Positions 15,773 to 27,149 of a stretch of DNA of 29,820 nt are shown one piece after another; position 1 is the stretch's first letter; every line of letters begins with the position of its first letter. The notes beneath the pieces are model-generated. The model did no database searches. It was given only the letters and a program-made list of their open reading frames with translations, and was not told the DNA's origin. The translations under genes were made by a program, and so were the position numbers. Source of the DNA: OFTM291 sp041741375 (GTDB lineage: Bacteria; Gemmatimonadota; Gemmatimonadetes; Gemmatimonadales; GWC2-71-9); NCBI GenBank assembly GCA_041741375.1, contig JBGSKF010000103.1, positions 1-29,820 on the forward strand, read 5' to 3'.

Positions 15773-16141
15773 CAGTTCCCTCCGCTCCTCCTCCGTGAAG
15801 AGCCGGGAGCGGGTCAGAAACCGGACCCCTTCGGGGGCCTCCAGGGAAAACCCCGCCCCGCGGCCCGGCACCACATCGATGGTGAGGTGGGTGTGCGCCC
15901 AGTATTCGAATTGCCGGCCACCGATGTAGACCGGAGTTCCCGCCACCGTGCCCAGGAGCACGTCCTGCTCTCCGATCCGGAACTCGTTCCGAGGGTAGCA
16001 CATCGGCGACGATCCGTCACAGCACCCTCCGCTCTGGTGCAACAGAAGCGGGCCGTGTGTCGCCTCGAGCCTCCGAAGCATCGCCGCCGCCGCATCGGTG
16101 ATCTCGACGCGGCGGACGGCGGACGGTGTCTCCGGGCTCAA
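15755..16141 (-). CDS. DUF779 family protein, partner of aldehyde dehydrogenase
   Basis: A 128-residue cytoplasmic protein with the DUF779 signature HQSGGCCDGSSPMC near residues 35-48 and a later FEYWAHTHLTIDVVPGRGAGFSLE. The Cys/His pattern may bind a metal, but the function of the family is not known. It is regularly found beside aldehyde dehydrogenases, as here. The only start that fits is a TTG whose last two bases overlap the aldehyde dehydrogenase stop (TTGA), which implies translational coupling. The last residues (PGSRE) and the stop are supplied by the heptamer repeat, so the natural end of the protein may have been altered. Confidence 0.82.
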   Translation of the reverse strand: MSPETPSAVRRVEITDAAAAMLRRLEATHGPLLLHQSGGCCDGSSPMCYPRNEFRIGEQDVLLGTVAGTPVYIGGRQFEYWAHTHLTIDVVPGRGAGFSLEAPEGVRFLTRSRLFTEEERRELPGSRE

Positions 16142-17682
16142 AAGAACCCCAGGGCCTTGGGGCTGTAGGACACCAGCAGGTTCTTGGTGTTCTGGTAGTG
16201 ATCCAGCATCATCTTGTGGTTTTCACGGCCGATGCCGGACTGCTTGTACCCTCCGAAGGCGGCGTGCGCCGGGTAGAGATGGTAGCAGTTGGTCCAGACC
16301 CGGCCGGCCTGGATGCCGCGCCCCATCGCGTAGCAGGTGTTCACGTCGCGGCTCCACACTCCGGCGCCGAGACCATAGAGAGTGTCGTTGGCGATGGTGA
16401 GGGCGTCATCCGCATCCGTGAACCGGGTCACCGCGAGGACCGGCCCGAAGATCTCCTCCTGGAAGATGCGCATCCGATTGTGACCCTCGAACACCGTTGG
16501 CTCCACGTAGTACCCGTCGGCCAGGTCTCCTCCGAGCGAAGCGCGTTCCCCTCCGGCCAGAATCCGGGCACCTTCGGCCTTTCCGATGTCGATATAGCTC
16601 AGGATCTTCTCCAGCTGGTCGTTGGACGCCTGGGCGCCGATCATCGTGGCCGGATCGAGGGGATCGCCCTGCACGATCTTTTCCACCCGCGCGATCGCGC
16701 GCTCCATGAACCGGTCATAGATGGAATCCTGCACCAGCGCACGCGAGGGGCAGGTGCAGACCTCACCCTGGTTCAGGGCGAACATGGCGAAGCCCTCGAG
16801 GCACTTGTCGAAGTAGTCGTCGTCGGCGGCCATCACATCGGCAAAGAAGATGTTCGGGCTCTTTCCCCCCAGCTCCAGAGTCACCGGAATCAGGTTCTCC
16901 GAGGCATACTGGCTGATCAGGCGTCCGGTGGTCGTCTCGCCGGTGAAGGCGATCTTGGCGATCCGGGGGCTCGAGGCCAGCGGCTTTCCCGCCTCCACCC
17001 CGAAGCCCTGCACCACGTTGACGACGCCGCTCGGCAGGATGTCGGCGATCAGTTCCATGAAGGCCAGGATCGACACCGGCGTCTGCTCGGCGGGTTTGAT
17101 CACGACGCAGTTTCCCGCGGCCAGGGCCGGCGCCAGCTTCCACACGGCCATGAGGAGCGGAAAGTTCCAGGGGATGATCTGGCCGACCACACCCAGCGGC
17201 TCATGGAAGTGATACGCCACGGTCTCCTCATCAATCATTCCGATCGAGCCCTCCTGGGCCCGGATCACCCCGGCGAAATACCGGAAGTGATCCATGGCCA
17301 GCGCCATGTCGGCATGGATCGACTCGCGGATCGGCTTGCCATTGTCGATCGTCTCGATCGCCGCCACGGCCTCCAGGTTCTGCTCCAGACGATCGGCGAT
17401 GCGATTCAGGATGTTGGCGCGTGCGGTCGTGGAGGTCTTGTTCCAGTGGATCGCGGCGGCGTGGGCGGCGTCGAGTGCCCGGTCCACATCCTCATGGGTG
17501 GAGCGAGCCACCTCGCAGAGTGGCTTGCCGTTCACCGGGGACGGGTTGACGAAGTACTGGCCCCGCACCGGCGGGGCGTACTCCCCGCCGATCCAGTTGT
17601 CGTACCGGGGGCGAATCGGGATCGGGAGGGACGTGGCGGATGCGGGAAGCTGTTGCGCGGCGCTGGGGGCGGTGTGGGTCAT
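16138..17682 (-). CDS. NAD(P)-dependent aldehyde dehydrogenase, ExaC/AldB type
   Basis: 514 residues. It oxidises aldehydes to acids in the cytoplasm. The family motifs are present: IIPWNFPLLMAVWKLAPALA (NAD site region), FTGETTTGR, the general base Glu in LELGGKSPN, and the catalytic Cys in NQGEVCTCPSR near residue 307. The CTCPSR context is that of the acetaldehyde/chloroacetaldehyde dehydrogenases ExaC and AldB. The start at 17682 has GAAGGAG 8 bases upstream; the open frame extends to 17844 but lacks support. The 3' neighbour encodes DUF779 and is coupled. No alcohol dehydrogenase lies nearby. The gap 17683-17862 is divergent to a membrane-protein gene and holds TAGTAT-like sequence at 17807-17812 but no clear promoter. 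Confidence 0.93.
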   Translation of the reverse strand: MTHTAPSAAQQLPASATSLPIPIRPRYDNWIGGEYAPPVRGQYFVNPSPVNGKPLCEVARSTHEDVDRALDAAHAAAIHWNKTSTTARANILNRIADRLEQNLEAVAAIETIDNGKPIRESIHADMALAMDHFRYFAGVIRAQEGSIGMIDEETVAYHFHEPLGVVGQIIPWNFPLLMAVWKLAPALAAGNCVVIKPAEQTPVSILAFMELIADILPSGVVNVVQGFGVEAGKPLASSPRIAKIAFTGETTTGRLISQYASENLIPVTLELGGKSPNIFFADVMAADDDYFDKCLEGFAMFALNQGEVCTCPSRALVQDSIYDRFMERAIARVEKIVQGDPLDPATMIGAQASNDQLEKILSYIDIGKAEGARILAGGERASLGGDLADGYYVEPTVFEGHNRMRIFQEEIFGPVLAVTRFTDADDALTIANDTLYGLGAGVWSRDVNTCYAMGRGIQAGRVWTNCYHLYPAHAAFGGYKQSGIGRENHKMMLDHYQNTKNLLVSYSPKALGFF

Positions 17683-17862
17683 GACGACGACTCCTTCACA
17701 GAGTGCCAGACGGACGGCCGGAAACGGGACGGACCCCTGTGAACTAGCGCATGGCGAGGGGAATGGCAAGGGAGGAGGGTTCCCCAAGGGGGGCCCTGTC
17801 GGTAGTATGGTATCACGTGGTGCCCGGACGCTCCACGCCGGCAATCAGTTCCGCCCCCACCC

Positions 17863-18477
17863 ATGGGCGGTCTCGACATGCCACCATTGCTCGTCATCGT
17901 GGGTCTCGTGATTGTCCTTGGGAAACCGTCCCTGCCACGTCTGGTGGGGAATCTCGTGTGGCCCCAGCACGTTTTTGTACGCCGGTTCGGCCTCATGGGA
18001 CTGTTTTTCTCGTGGATTGTATATTACGCCATGCTCCTTCTGGCGGCCTTGGCGCTATTGGTTCTCTTCGCCATGGCAGGAGGAACAGTGGTCGGACATC
18101 CTCATGACCTTGTGATCCTCGCGGGCATGGTCGTTCTCTCCTCCGCGGTGCAGGCCGTCCTCGGGCACAATCCAGCACGAGCCTTCGATGCCGATGTCTT
18201 GGCCGCCCACCGTCTCCTCGATGACCTCCAACGGGCCGACATGAAGCGTCTGGCCGATGCGGTCGAGGCCCGGACAGTCACCAGAGCGGCCTACGAAAGT
18301 GTTCTCGCGGGTCGGGACTCACAAGCCTCCGTTGACCACCTCGTGCGCATCCTCCGCCAGGTTGCCGCATCGGACCATCCGAAGTCGTACACGAAAACCA
18401 TGGCCATTCACCTGGTGGGACGCCGCTTGCGCCGAGCCCGGCAGAGTCTCCAGCGCGGGTCGGACCGAAGCACGTGA
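17863..18477 (+). CDS. putative inner-membrane protein, unknown
   Basis: 204 residues with about three membrane helices in the first half (LLVIVGLVIVLG; MGLFFSWIVYYAMLLLAALALLVLFAM; DLVILAGMVVLSSAVQAVLG) and a soluble, basic C-terminal half rich in Arg/Ala helices (LLDDLQRADMKRLADAVEAR ... LVGRRLRRARQSL). I do not recognise the family. Codons carry more A/T at third positions than the neighbouring genes, so it may be recently acquired (inference). It stands alone between two minus-strand operons. ATG 17878 is an alternative start; neither start has a good ribosome site. Confidence 0.6.
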   Translation: MGGLDMPPLLVIVGLVIVLGKPSLPRLVGNLVWPQHVFVRRFGLMGLFFSWIVYYAMLLLAALALLVLFAMAGGTVVGHPHDLVILAGMVVLSSAVQAVLGHNPARAFDADVLAAHRLLDDLQRADMKRLADAVEARTVTRAAYESVLAGRDSQASVDHLVRILRQVAASDHPKSYTKTMAIHLVGRRLRRARQSLQRGSDRST

Positions 18478-18640
18478 CTCCGGACGTCGCCCTGCGCTTC
18501 TACCGATATTGCAAATATGTCACAAGCGGAGAAAGGCCACAATTCCGGTGTGAGTTTCCGCGGCGAGGCGCCTGGAAGTCAAGACACTGGGCGTGGGGAT
18601 CGCCGGACACCGAGCGCGGAGGGGGGATCGCAAACGTGGA

Positions 18641-18685
18641 CCCCGGCCTTCGCCGGGGCGACATCCCCGTATGGGGTCTGACCCC
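18641..18685. repeat. REP-like composite palindrome
   Basis: A perfect 7-bp hairpin CCCCGGC-CTTC-GCCGGGG (18641-18658) is followed 15 bases later by the 13-base palindrome GGGGTCtGACCCC (18673-18685). Such paired GC-rich dyads look like dispersed repetitive extragenic elements. They may also act as a terminator for the convergent genes, but no T-run follows. Confidence 0.5.
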
Positions 18686-18748
18686 GTCTCGCCGTGGTGA
18701 CGTTCCCTCCACAACGTGATCCTGACTCCACCGGGCGAGGGCGGGGGG

Positions 18749-18772
18749 CCCTACTCCCTACTCCCTACACCC
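18749..18772 (-). repeat. G-rich heptamer repeat at the end of actF
   Basis: On the minus strand GGGTGTA, GGGAGTA, GGGAGTA and GGG follow directly after the actF stop, period exactly 7 (plus-strand CCC at 18749, 18756, 18763, 18770). It has the same unit as the pair at 15568-15772. It again lies at a 3' end with G on the sense strand. Confidence 0.85.
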
Positions 18773-18774
18773 TC

Positions 18775-20058
18775 TCAATGTCCTCCCCCCGCTTCCCGGG
18801 CCAGGGTGATCTCCGCGAGCCGAGGAGAGAGCATCGGGAAGGTGCGGCCGAAGATCCCGTACGCGTACAGGAAGAGCCCGCCCAGGAGCAGGGTCGCGGA
18901 AAGCCCCGCCATCCCGAAGGTCGGGCCGTGAGCCGAGCTTACCGTGGGCATCACGAGCAGGTATCGTTCCAGCCAGAGGGACACGAGGCTGATCGAGGCG
19001 AAGAGACCCAGAGTCAGCGGGGTCTTCTTCGGGGTGACGCCGAGCAGCCCCGCGAACGGAATGAGGAACATGCCGGCGAACACGACGGTGCCGATCGGAC
19101 GCCAGGATCCCCAGAGCCGGGAGAACACGAAGCCGGTTTCCTCCGGAAGGTTGCCGTACCAGATGACGAGAAACTGCGACCACATCAGGTAGGTCCAGAA
19201 CACGGTGAATCCGAACACCAGCTTGCCCAGATCGTGGCGCTGCTTCGGGCTGATCAGGTCCTCGATGCCCAGGTGCCTGCCGCCCCAGAGCATCATGAGA
19301 GCCAGAAGGGTGTGGGCGCCCAGGAACGATCCCATGAAGTAGAACCCGCCCAGCAGGTTGGAGAACCAGTGCGGCTGGAGCGCCATGATGCCATCGAACG
19401 CCACCATCGAGAAGACCAGGGCGTACAGAACCACGTACAGCGGAGCGAGCCGGTGGATCCGGATCTCGTTGGCGGCGGCGGTGGCGGCGGTTCCGTCGTA
19501 CCCCTCGGTCCAGGTCTCGTAGAGTCCCCGACGGGATCCGTTCACCTGCCCCTTGGCCAGGAACATGTCGGGAACCAGGTCGGTGCGGATGAGGGACCAC
19601 CCGACGACATACAGGAGGGTGAGGGACAGCCCCAGGCGGGCGAACATCACGCCGTGCGAGAGCCAGAGCGCCTTCCCGTGGGAGAGTCCGTGCAGTTCCT
19701 CCTGCATGTGCCCATAGATCGGCTCGTATCCCACCGTGAAGATGAGCACCAGCCCGATCAGCGACACCGGGAAGAACGACGACGCGGCCTCGGCGAAGCG
19801 GATCAGCACGCCGGACCACTTCGCGTTGACCACCTTGTGCACCGCGGCGAGGGCCACGCTCCCGCCCGCGAGTCCCGTGAAGAAGAGCCAGTTCACGTGG
19901 AACATCCGCCAGGCCTGGTCGGAGCCTTCACCCAGAACGGCCACTCCGAAGAGGGCGAGGCCGATCAGACTCACCACAAAGCCGGTGCGGACCATCGGGC
20001 GATAGGTGCCGCCCACCGACCTGGCAACCAAGGTCTCCCTGGAGATTGCGGCGCCCAT
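18775..20058 (-). CDS. actF: alternative complex III subunit ActF (NrfD-like membrane protein)
   Basis: 427 residues, about ten membrane helices, an integral subunit of the quinol oxidoreductase alternative complex III. It belongs to the NrfD/PsrC superfamily and is a shortened paralogue of ActC. Hydrophobic segments include FVVSLIGLALFGVAVLG near the start, FFPVSLIGLVLIFTVGYEPI in the middle and LSATLLLGGLFLYAYGIFG near the end. It is the last gene of the actABCDEF operon. Its ATG overlaps the actE stop (ATGA), and GGGAGGG lies about 9 bases upstream. A G-rich heptamer repeat begins right after its stop. Confidence 0.9.
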   Translation of the reverse strand: MGAAISRETLVARSVGGTYRPMVRTGFVVSLIGLALFGVAVLGEGSDQAWRMFHVNWLFFTGLAGGSVALAAVHKVVNAKWSGVLIRFAEAASSFFPVSLIGLVLIFTVGYEPIYGHMQEELHGLSHGKALWLSHGVMFARLGLSLTLLYVVGWSLIRTDLVPDMFLAKGQVNGSRRGLYETWTEGYDGTAATAAANEIRIHRLAPLYVVLYALVFSMVAFDGIMALQPHWFSNLLGGFYFMGSFLGAHTLLALMMLWGGRHLGIEDLISPKQRHDLGKLVFGFTVFWTYLMWSQFLVIWYGNLPEETGFVFSRLWGSWRPIGTVVFAGMFLIPFAGLLGVTPKKTPLTLGLFASISLVSLWLERYLLVMPTVSSAHGPTFGMAGLSATLLLGGLFLYAYGIFGRTFPMLSPRLAEITLAREAGGGH

Positions 20059-20645
20059 CAGTTGGTCCCTCCCGCCGGGACATCGGCCTGCAGTTTCCGG
20101 ACGTAGTTCACCACGGCCCAGCGTCTCGCCGGGTCCCGGATCTTGTCGCCGTACATCGGCATGACGCCCCGCCCGTACCGGATGATCGAGTAGAGGTATC
20201 CGTCGGTGTACCCGCGGGCGAGAGGGGTCAGCAGGGACCGTCCCCCCACGAAGGGTGTCACGGTTCCATCCGCGGCGCCGGTATTCCCGTGGCAGACAGC
20301 GCAGTAGGTGTGGTAGAGGGTGTCGCCCACCGCCAGCGTGGCCGCCGGGTCGGTCGGGTTGAGGACCCGGTCCGCCACGGCCACGTCGAATCCGTAGACC
20401 GCCTGGGCCGGATCACCCACGCGCCAGTCGGCCTCTCCCCCGGTGATTGGTACCGTGCCGGGGACGGCGGTGCGCGGAATGTCCGCCCGCTGGTACGGAT
20501 GCACCGCGGGCGAGACGATCATGTGATCGAACCACGGGATCAGCTTGACGGCATCGTCCGGGGACGGGAGGGTGTTGTAGTAGAAGTTGCACCCCGCCGC
20601 GGGCAGAAGAAGGAGGAGCCACCACCGGGACTTACGCCGTGTCAT
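20058..20645 (-). CDS. actE: alternative complex III subunit ActE, mono-haem cytochrome c lipoprotein
   Basis: 195 residues with a lipoprotein signal (WWLLLLLPAAGC, Cys19). The mature part has one c-type haem site, C115-x2-C118-H119 (YCAVCHG), and a later methionine pair (GVMPMYGDKI) that may supply the axial ligand. It faces the periplasm and probably passes electrons from the complex to the outside carrier. The start at 20645 has GGAGG 6 bases upstream and overlaps actD by 14 bases; the stop overlaps the actF ATG. It lies between actD and actF as expected for this operon. Confidence 0.92.
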   Translation of the reverse strand: MTRRKSRWWLLLLLPAAGCNFYYNTLPSPDDAVKLIPWFDHMIVSPAVHPYQRADIPRTAVPGTVPITGGEADWRVGDPAQAVYGFDVAVADRVLNPTDPAATLAVGDTLYHTYCAVCHGNTGAADGTVTPFVGGRSLLTPLARGYTDGYLYSIIRYGRGVMPMYGDKIRDPARRWAVVNYVRKLQADVPAGGTN

Positions 20646-21144
20646 GCGAAACCTCCACCGAACCCGCGCCGGTCAGGATGCTCGTCACCCCGTCGGCCTG
20701 CCCGGGGTCACAGGGAACGAAGATGCCGATCCGGTCGTCGCTGAACCGGGGATGGTAGGGCCGCCCTCGGAGAGAGCGCATCATGGACAGGATCACCATG
20801 CCGGCCACGGTGCTGAGCGAGCCGATCAGGATGGTCAGTTCGAAGGCGATCACCACGTAGGGGGGGATGGCCGCGATCGGCTTGCCGCCCACGAGGAGGG
20901 GCCAGTCAAGGGACATCCAGATCGTCATGGCAAACCCTGCCGTGACGCCGGTCAAACCCCCGAGCAGGGTGAACAGGCGCACCCGGCTCACCGGCTGGTC
21001 CAGCGCCTCGTCCAGCTCATGGTTGGGGGCTGGGCTGTACACGGTCAGGTCCCCGAACCCTCGGTCCCGAAGGGTCCGGATGGCCTCGGTCGCCGCGTCA
21101 ATGTGCTCGAACGCGCCCAGCACCCCGGGAACGTGGGTGGCCAT
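20632..21144 (-). CDS. actD: alternative complex III subunit ActD (DUF3341, two TM)
   Basis: 170 residues: a soluble N-terminal stretch (VPGVLGAFEHIDAATEAIRTLRDRGF), two membrane helices (LFTLLGGLTGVTAGFAMTIW; PPYVVIAFELTILIGSLSTV) and a short C-terminal domain (DDRIGIFVPCDPGQADGV). This is the DUF3341 layout of ActD, a small membrane subunit of alternative complex III with no cofactor. ATG 21144 overlaps the actC stop (ATGA) and has GGGAGGG upstream. The frame is open for 44 more codons upstream, but those overlap actC. Confidence 0.92.
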   Translation of the reverse strand: MATHVPGVLGAFEHIDAATEAIRTLRDRGFGDLTVYSPAPNHELDEALDQPVSRVRLFTLLGGLTGVTAGFAMTIWMSLDWPLLVGGKPIAAIPPYVVIAFELTILIGSLSTVAGMVILSMMRSLRGRPYHPRFSDDRIGIFVPCDPGQADGVTSILTGAGSVEVSHDTA

Positions 21145-22487
21145 CAGTGCCCTCCCTTCTTCCGCGGCATCGGAATCATCTCCTTGATCTCCTGGATCGC
21201 GACGATGGGAAACGTGCGCGCAAACAACAGGAAGTACATGCCGAACCAGCCGAAGGACCCGGCGAGAATCCCCCAATCGGCCCAGGTCGGGTTCAGTTGG
21301 CCCCAGGCATAGGGCAGATAGTCATTGCTCAGGGAGGAGACGATGATCACGTAGCGCTCGAACCACATCCCGATATTGATGAAGATCGAGATCACGAAGA
21401 GCGAGGTCAGATTGGTCCGGATCTTCCGGAACCAGAGCAACTGGGAGACGAATGCGTTGCAGATGATCATCGTCCACCCGGCCCACCACATCGGCCCGAA
21501 GGCGCGTCGCCAGAAGGTCATCTGCTCGAAGGTGTTGCCGGAGTACCAGGCCACGAAGTACTCCATGGCGTAGGCATAGAACAGGATCGATCCGGTCAGG
21601 AGCGTGAGCTTGGCCAGGTTGTCGAAGTGGTAGTCGGTGATCATGTGCTCGATCCGGAGCACCCGGCGGAGCGGAATGAGCAGGGTGAGCACCATGCCGA
21701 TCCCGGAGTAGATCGCGCCCGCAACGAAGTAGGGGGCAAAGATGGTCCCGTGCCAGCCGGGGATGATCGACATCGCGAAGTCCCAGGACACGACCGAGTG
21801 CACCGAGAGGACCAGCGGGGTGGCCAGGGCCGCGAGGTAGAGGTACCCCCGGTTGTAGTGGCGCCACTGGCTGTCGGCCCCGGTCCACCCGATCGAGCAG
21901 ACGCTGTACAGCTTCTTCCGCCACCCCGACACCTTGTCCCGCACCGCCGCGATGTCCGGCACGAGCCCGACCACCAGAAAGGTGGTGGAGACGGTGAGAT
22001 AGGTCGAGATCGCGAACACGTCCCAGATCAGCGGTGACTTGAAGTTGGGCCAGAGGAACCGTTGATTGGGATAGGGCAGCAGCCAGTAGAAGATCCACTG
22101 CCGGCCGATGTGAATAATGGGGAACAACCCGGCCGTCATGACCGCGAACACCGTCATCGCCTCGGTGGAGCGGTACACGGCGGTGCGCCAGGGAGAGCGG
22201 AAGAGAAACAGGATGGCCGAAATGAGCGTGCCCGCGTGTCCGATACCCACCCAGAACACGAAGGTCGTGATGTACACGCTCCACATGACCGGCGGGGAGT
22301 ATCCCGCCAGGCCCAGGCCGTCCTTCAGCAGGGCCACGAAGGTCCCGAGCCCCACCAGGAACAGCGCCACAGCCCCGAAGAGCGCCGCGAGGTACCCCCG
22401 GCTGGGGGGGCCCAGGGTGGCCACCACATCGCGGGTCACCTCGGCGTGTGTCTGGGTCAACCCCGCGGAATGTGCCACGGCGGTCAT
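21144..22487 (-). CDS. actC: alternative complex III subunit ActC (NrfD-like, quinol-binding)
   Basis: 447 residues with about ten membrane helices, the main integral subunit, in the NrfD/PsrC/PolSulf reductase family. It is thought to hold the quinol site near the Fe-S subunit. Examples of membrane segments are YLAALFGAVALFLVGLGTFV and MWSVYITTFVFWVGIGHAG near the start. The segment PIIHIGRQWIFYWLLPYPN is typical of ActC. The start has GGAGG about 8 bases upstream and follows actB by 3 bases; the stop overlaps actD. Confidence 0.95.
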   Translation of the reverse strand: MTAVAHSAGLTQTHAEVTRDVVATLGPPSRGYLAALFGAVALFLVGLGTFVALLKDGLGLAGYSPPVMWSVYITTFVFWVGIGHAGTLISAILFLFRSPWRTAVYRSTEAMTVFAVMTAGLFPIIHIGRQWIFYWLLPYPNQRFLWPNFKSPLIWDVFAISTYLTVSTTFLVVGLVPDIAAVRDKVSGWRKKLYSVCSIGWTGADSQWRHYNRGYLYLAALATPLVLSVHSVVSWDFAMSIIPGWHGTIFAPYFVAGAIYSGIGMVLTLLIPLRRVLRIEHMITDYHFDNLAKLTLLTGSILFYAYAMEYFVAWYSGNTFEQMTFWRRAFGPMWWAGWTMIICNAFVSQLLWFRKIRTNLTSLFVISIFINIGMWFERYVIIVSSLSNDYLPYAWGQLNPTWADWGILAGSFGWFGMYFLLFARTFPIVAIQEIKEMIPMPRKKGGH

Positions 22488-22490
22488 GGC

Positions 22491-25490
<3,000 letters not shown>

Positions 25491-25546
25491 CGATGCTCCT
25501 CGTGCACACCCGGGTGGTCGGCATCGTCAGGTGACGACGGACGGGT

Positions 25547-26152
25547 TCAGTAGTGGCAAACCGAGCAGTCCCGCGACACGTTGCGCTCCACGTGGCAACT
25601 GATGCAGAAGCCCATGTTGTTGACATTGTTCACCTGGAAGACCTGCGGCATCCGGGCCACGTCCCCATGGCAGGTTTGGCAGGCGTTCGGGCCGAGCGCC
25701 TTGATGTGCCGCATGTGGGGGAAATGCGCATGCCGGGCCAGCGTGTGGATGCGCGTCCATTCGAGTTTCGGCTTCTCGGGATCGAAACGATCCGCCCAGA
25801 AGGTCCTGAGCTTCCGGATCTCGGCCCGGGCACTGGAGTCCCGCCCCGCCACCACCAGGTGACATCCCATGCAGGTCTGCACGCTCGGGATGCCGGGCTC
25901 GGAGGCCTCGCCCACCGAGTAATGACAATACTGGCACTCCATCTTGAACTGCGAGGCGTGAATGTCGTGCCGGAAGAAGATCGGTTGGCGCGGCCCCTTG
26001 AGGGCGGCGGTGTCCGACGCCGCGAGGACCGGGGCGGCGATCGAGTCGGTTCCGGACGCGGGCCCCTGCGCCGACGGGGGCCGTGTCGCGGCGAGGGCGA
26101 CCGCCGCCGCGGCCACTGCTGTCAGCGATCCCATCAGCACCAGCTTGCGCAT
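25547..26152 (-). CDS. actA: alternative complex III subunit ActA, pentahaem cytochrome c
   Basis: 201 residues with a Sec-type signal or anchor (LVLMGSLTAVAAAAVALAA) and five CxxCH haem sites at residues 73-77, 94-98, 158-162, 183-187 and 196-200, the last just before the end (SVCHY). Five haems match ActA of Rhodothermus marinus. It is periplasmic and takes electrons from ActB. It is the first gene of the operon. The start at 26152 is the ATG of the signal segment, with a weak GGAAAG upstream; the open frame runs 125 codons further but is unsupported. The 205-base gap before it holds the terminator of the upstream operon (26299-26337) and no clear promoter. Confidence 0.95.
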   Translation of the reverse strand: MRKLVLMGSLTAVAAAAVALAATRPPSAQGPASGTDSIAAPVLAASDTAALKGPRQPIFFRHDIHASQFKMECQYCHYSVGEASEPGIPSVQTCMGCHLVVAGRDSSARAEIRKLRTFWADRFDPEKPKLEWTRIHTLARHAHFPHMRHIKALGPNACQTCHGDVARMPQVFQVNNVNNMGFCISCHVERNVSRDCSVCHY

Positions 26153-26298
26153 GCCTGTCTTTCCGCTGCTGTGGAGGTCAAGCGGCGTCGCCGATCGCCA
26201 TGCGAAGGGGACGTCATGAACACTTTTTGGGAACGACGAACCGCACGTGCGACGCGGCGGAGAGGTCTCGGTGTCCGCTGTCCGCCCCCGGCGGTCGC

Positions 26299-26337
26299 CA
26301 AAAAATACCCGGGTGGCGCCCAGACACAACCCGGGTC
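26299..26337 (-). terminator. intrinsic terminator after the trmJ-like gene
   Basis: Two copies of the self-complementary ACCCGGGT (26307-26314 and 26329-26336) form a hairpin with a 14-base loop. On the minus strand it is followed by ATTTTTTGG. It lies 20 bases beyond the stop of the methyltransferase gene and separates this operon from actA. Confidence 0.85.
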
Positions 26338-26357
26338 CCCTCCCTGTCGCCGCATTG

Positions 26358-27149
26358 TCAGGAGCCGGAAGTGCCCTCCGCCTCCCTTTCTCCGGGACGC
26401 GCGCCCACCGGCGCCCCCACCCGTCCGAGATACCGGACCAGTTCGATCTGCATCGCACGCAGGAGAGCCGCCTCCCGGCCATCCGGTGCGGCGCGGTACA
26501 CGATCTCCCGAACCGATCGCATGACATGATCGGGTTGGCGGGTCTTGAAGAACTCGATGGCCCAGAGAGCGCGTTCCCAATCCTCGAAGGTGCGCCCGAG
26601 CTGTTCCGAGGTCGCCCCGTCCGTCACATGCCTCGGTGGTTTGAGGGGCTGGCCCCCGGTGGTGCGCTCGACCCAGGTCTCGTAGGAGGCGATCGCCACG
26701 GCCTGCGCCAGATTGAGCGAACGATACCCGGGGTTGGTCGGGATGTTGACCAGGACATGGCAACAGTCGAGTTCCGCATTGGTGAGTCCCGCGTCCTCCC
26801 GGCCGGCCACGAGGGCCACCGGTCCCTCCCGGCTCCGCGCTCCCAGCTCCTCGGCCATGGCTCGGGGCCGGATGGTCCGGCGTTTCGCCGATCGCTGCCG
26901 GGCGGTGAGGGCCGCGGAAAACACGGTGTCGGCCAGTGCCTCCTCCAGGGAATCCGCCATCACGATCCGCTCGATCATGTCCGCACTGTTGTGGGCGATC
27001 CCCTCGATCCGCCACGGGTCGAAGACCGCCGGGCGCACCAGCCGAATCGACTCGATCCCGAAGTTCTTGGCGACGCGCACCGCGCTCGCGATGTTGACGA
27101 TGTCCTGAGGTTCCACCAGCACCAGGATGGGAGCGGCCCCGCAATCCAT
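26358..27149 (-). CDS. TrmJ-like tRNA 2'-O-methyltransferase (SpoU family)
   Basis: 263 residues, the size of TrmJ. It methylates the 2'-OH of a nucleotide in tRNA (position 32 in Escherichia coli TrmJ) with S-adenosylmethionine. The three SPOUT motifs are visible: IVNIASAVRVAKNFGIESIRLV near the start, VALVAGREDAGLTNAEL, and IPTNPGYRSLNLAQAVAIASYE in the knot. ATG 27149 overlaps the pilT-like stop (ATGA); the longer open frame to 27989 runs through pilT and is not used. The C-terminal tail after VRYLGRVG is short and Arg/Gly-rich. The role of the exact tRNA site is inferred from the family. It is the last gene of its operon. Confidence 0.9.
   Translation of the reverse strand: MDCGAAPILVLVEPQDIVNIASAVRVAKNFGIESIRLVRPAVFDPWRIEGIAHNSADMIERIVMADSLEEALADTVFSAALTARQRSAKRRTIRPRAMAEELGARSREGPVALVAGREDAGLTNAELDCCHVLVNIPTNPGYRSLNLAQAVAIASYETWVERTTGGQPLKPPRHVTDGATSEQLGRTFEDWERALWAIEFFKTRQPDHVMRSVREIVYRAAPDGREAALLRAMQIELVRYLGRVGAPVGARPGEREAEGTSGS

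Larger units (their letters stand above)
18478..18774. other. intergenic region between convergent genes
   Basis: No gene is supported here. It holds an AT-rich spot (18505-18525), the REP-like palindromes at 18641-18685 and the heptamer repeat at 18749-18772. Open frames here are short and lack start signals. Confidence 0.6.

Noticed and set aside
16126..17742. A 538-codon open frame on the plus strand
   Set aside because: It is antisense to the aldehyde dehydrogenase with its full set of motifs. The translation has no recognisable domain.
18694..20106. A 470-codon open frame on the plus strand
   Set aside because: It is antisense to actF and composed of low-complexity Glu/His/Gln/Arg. It is a shadow frame.
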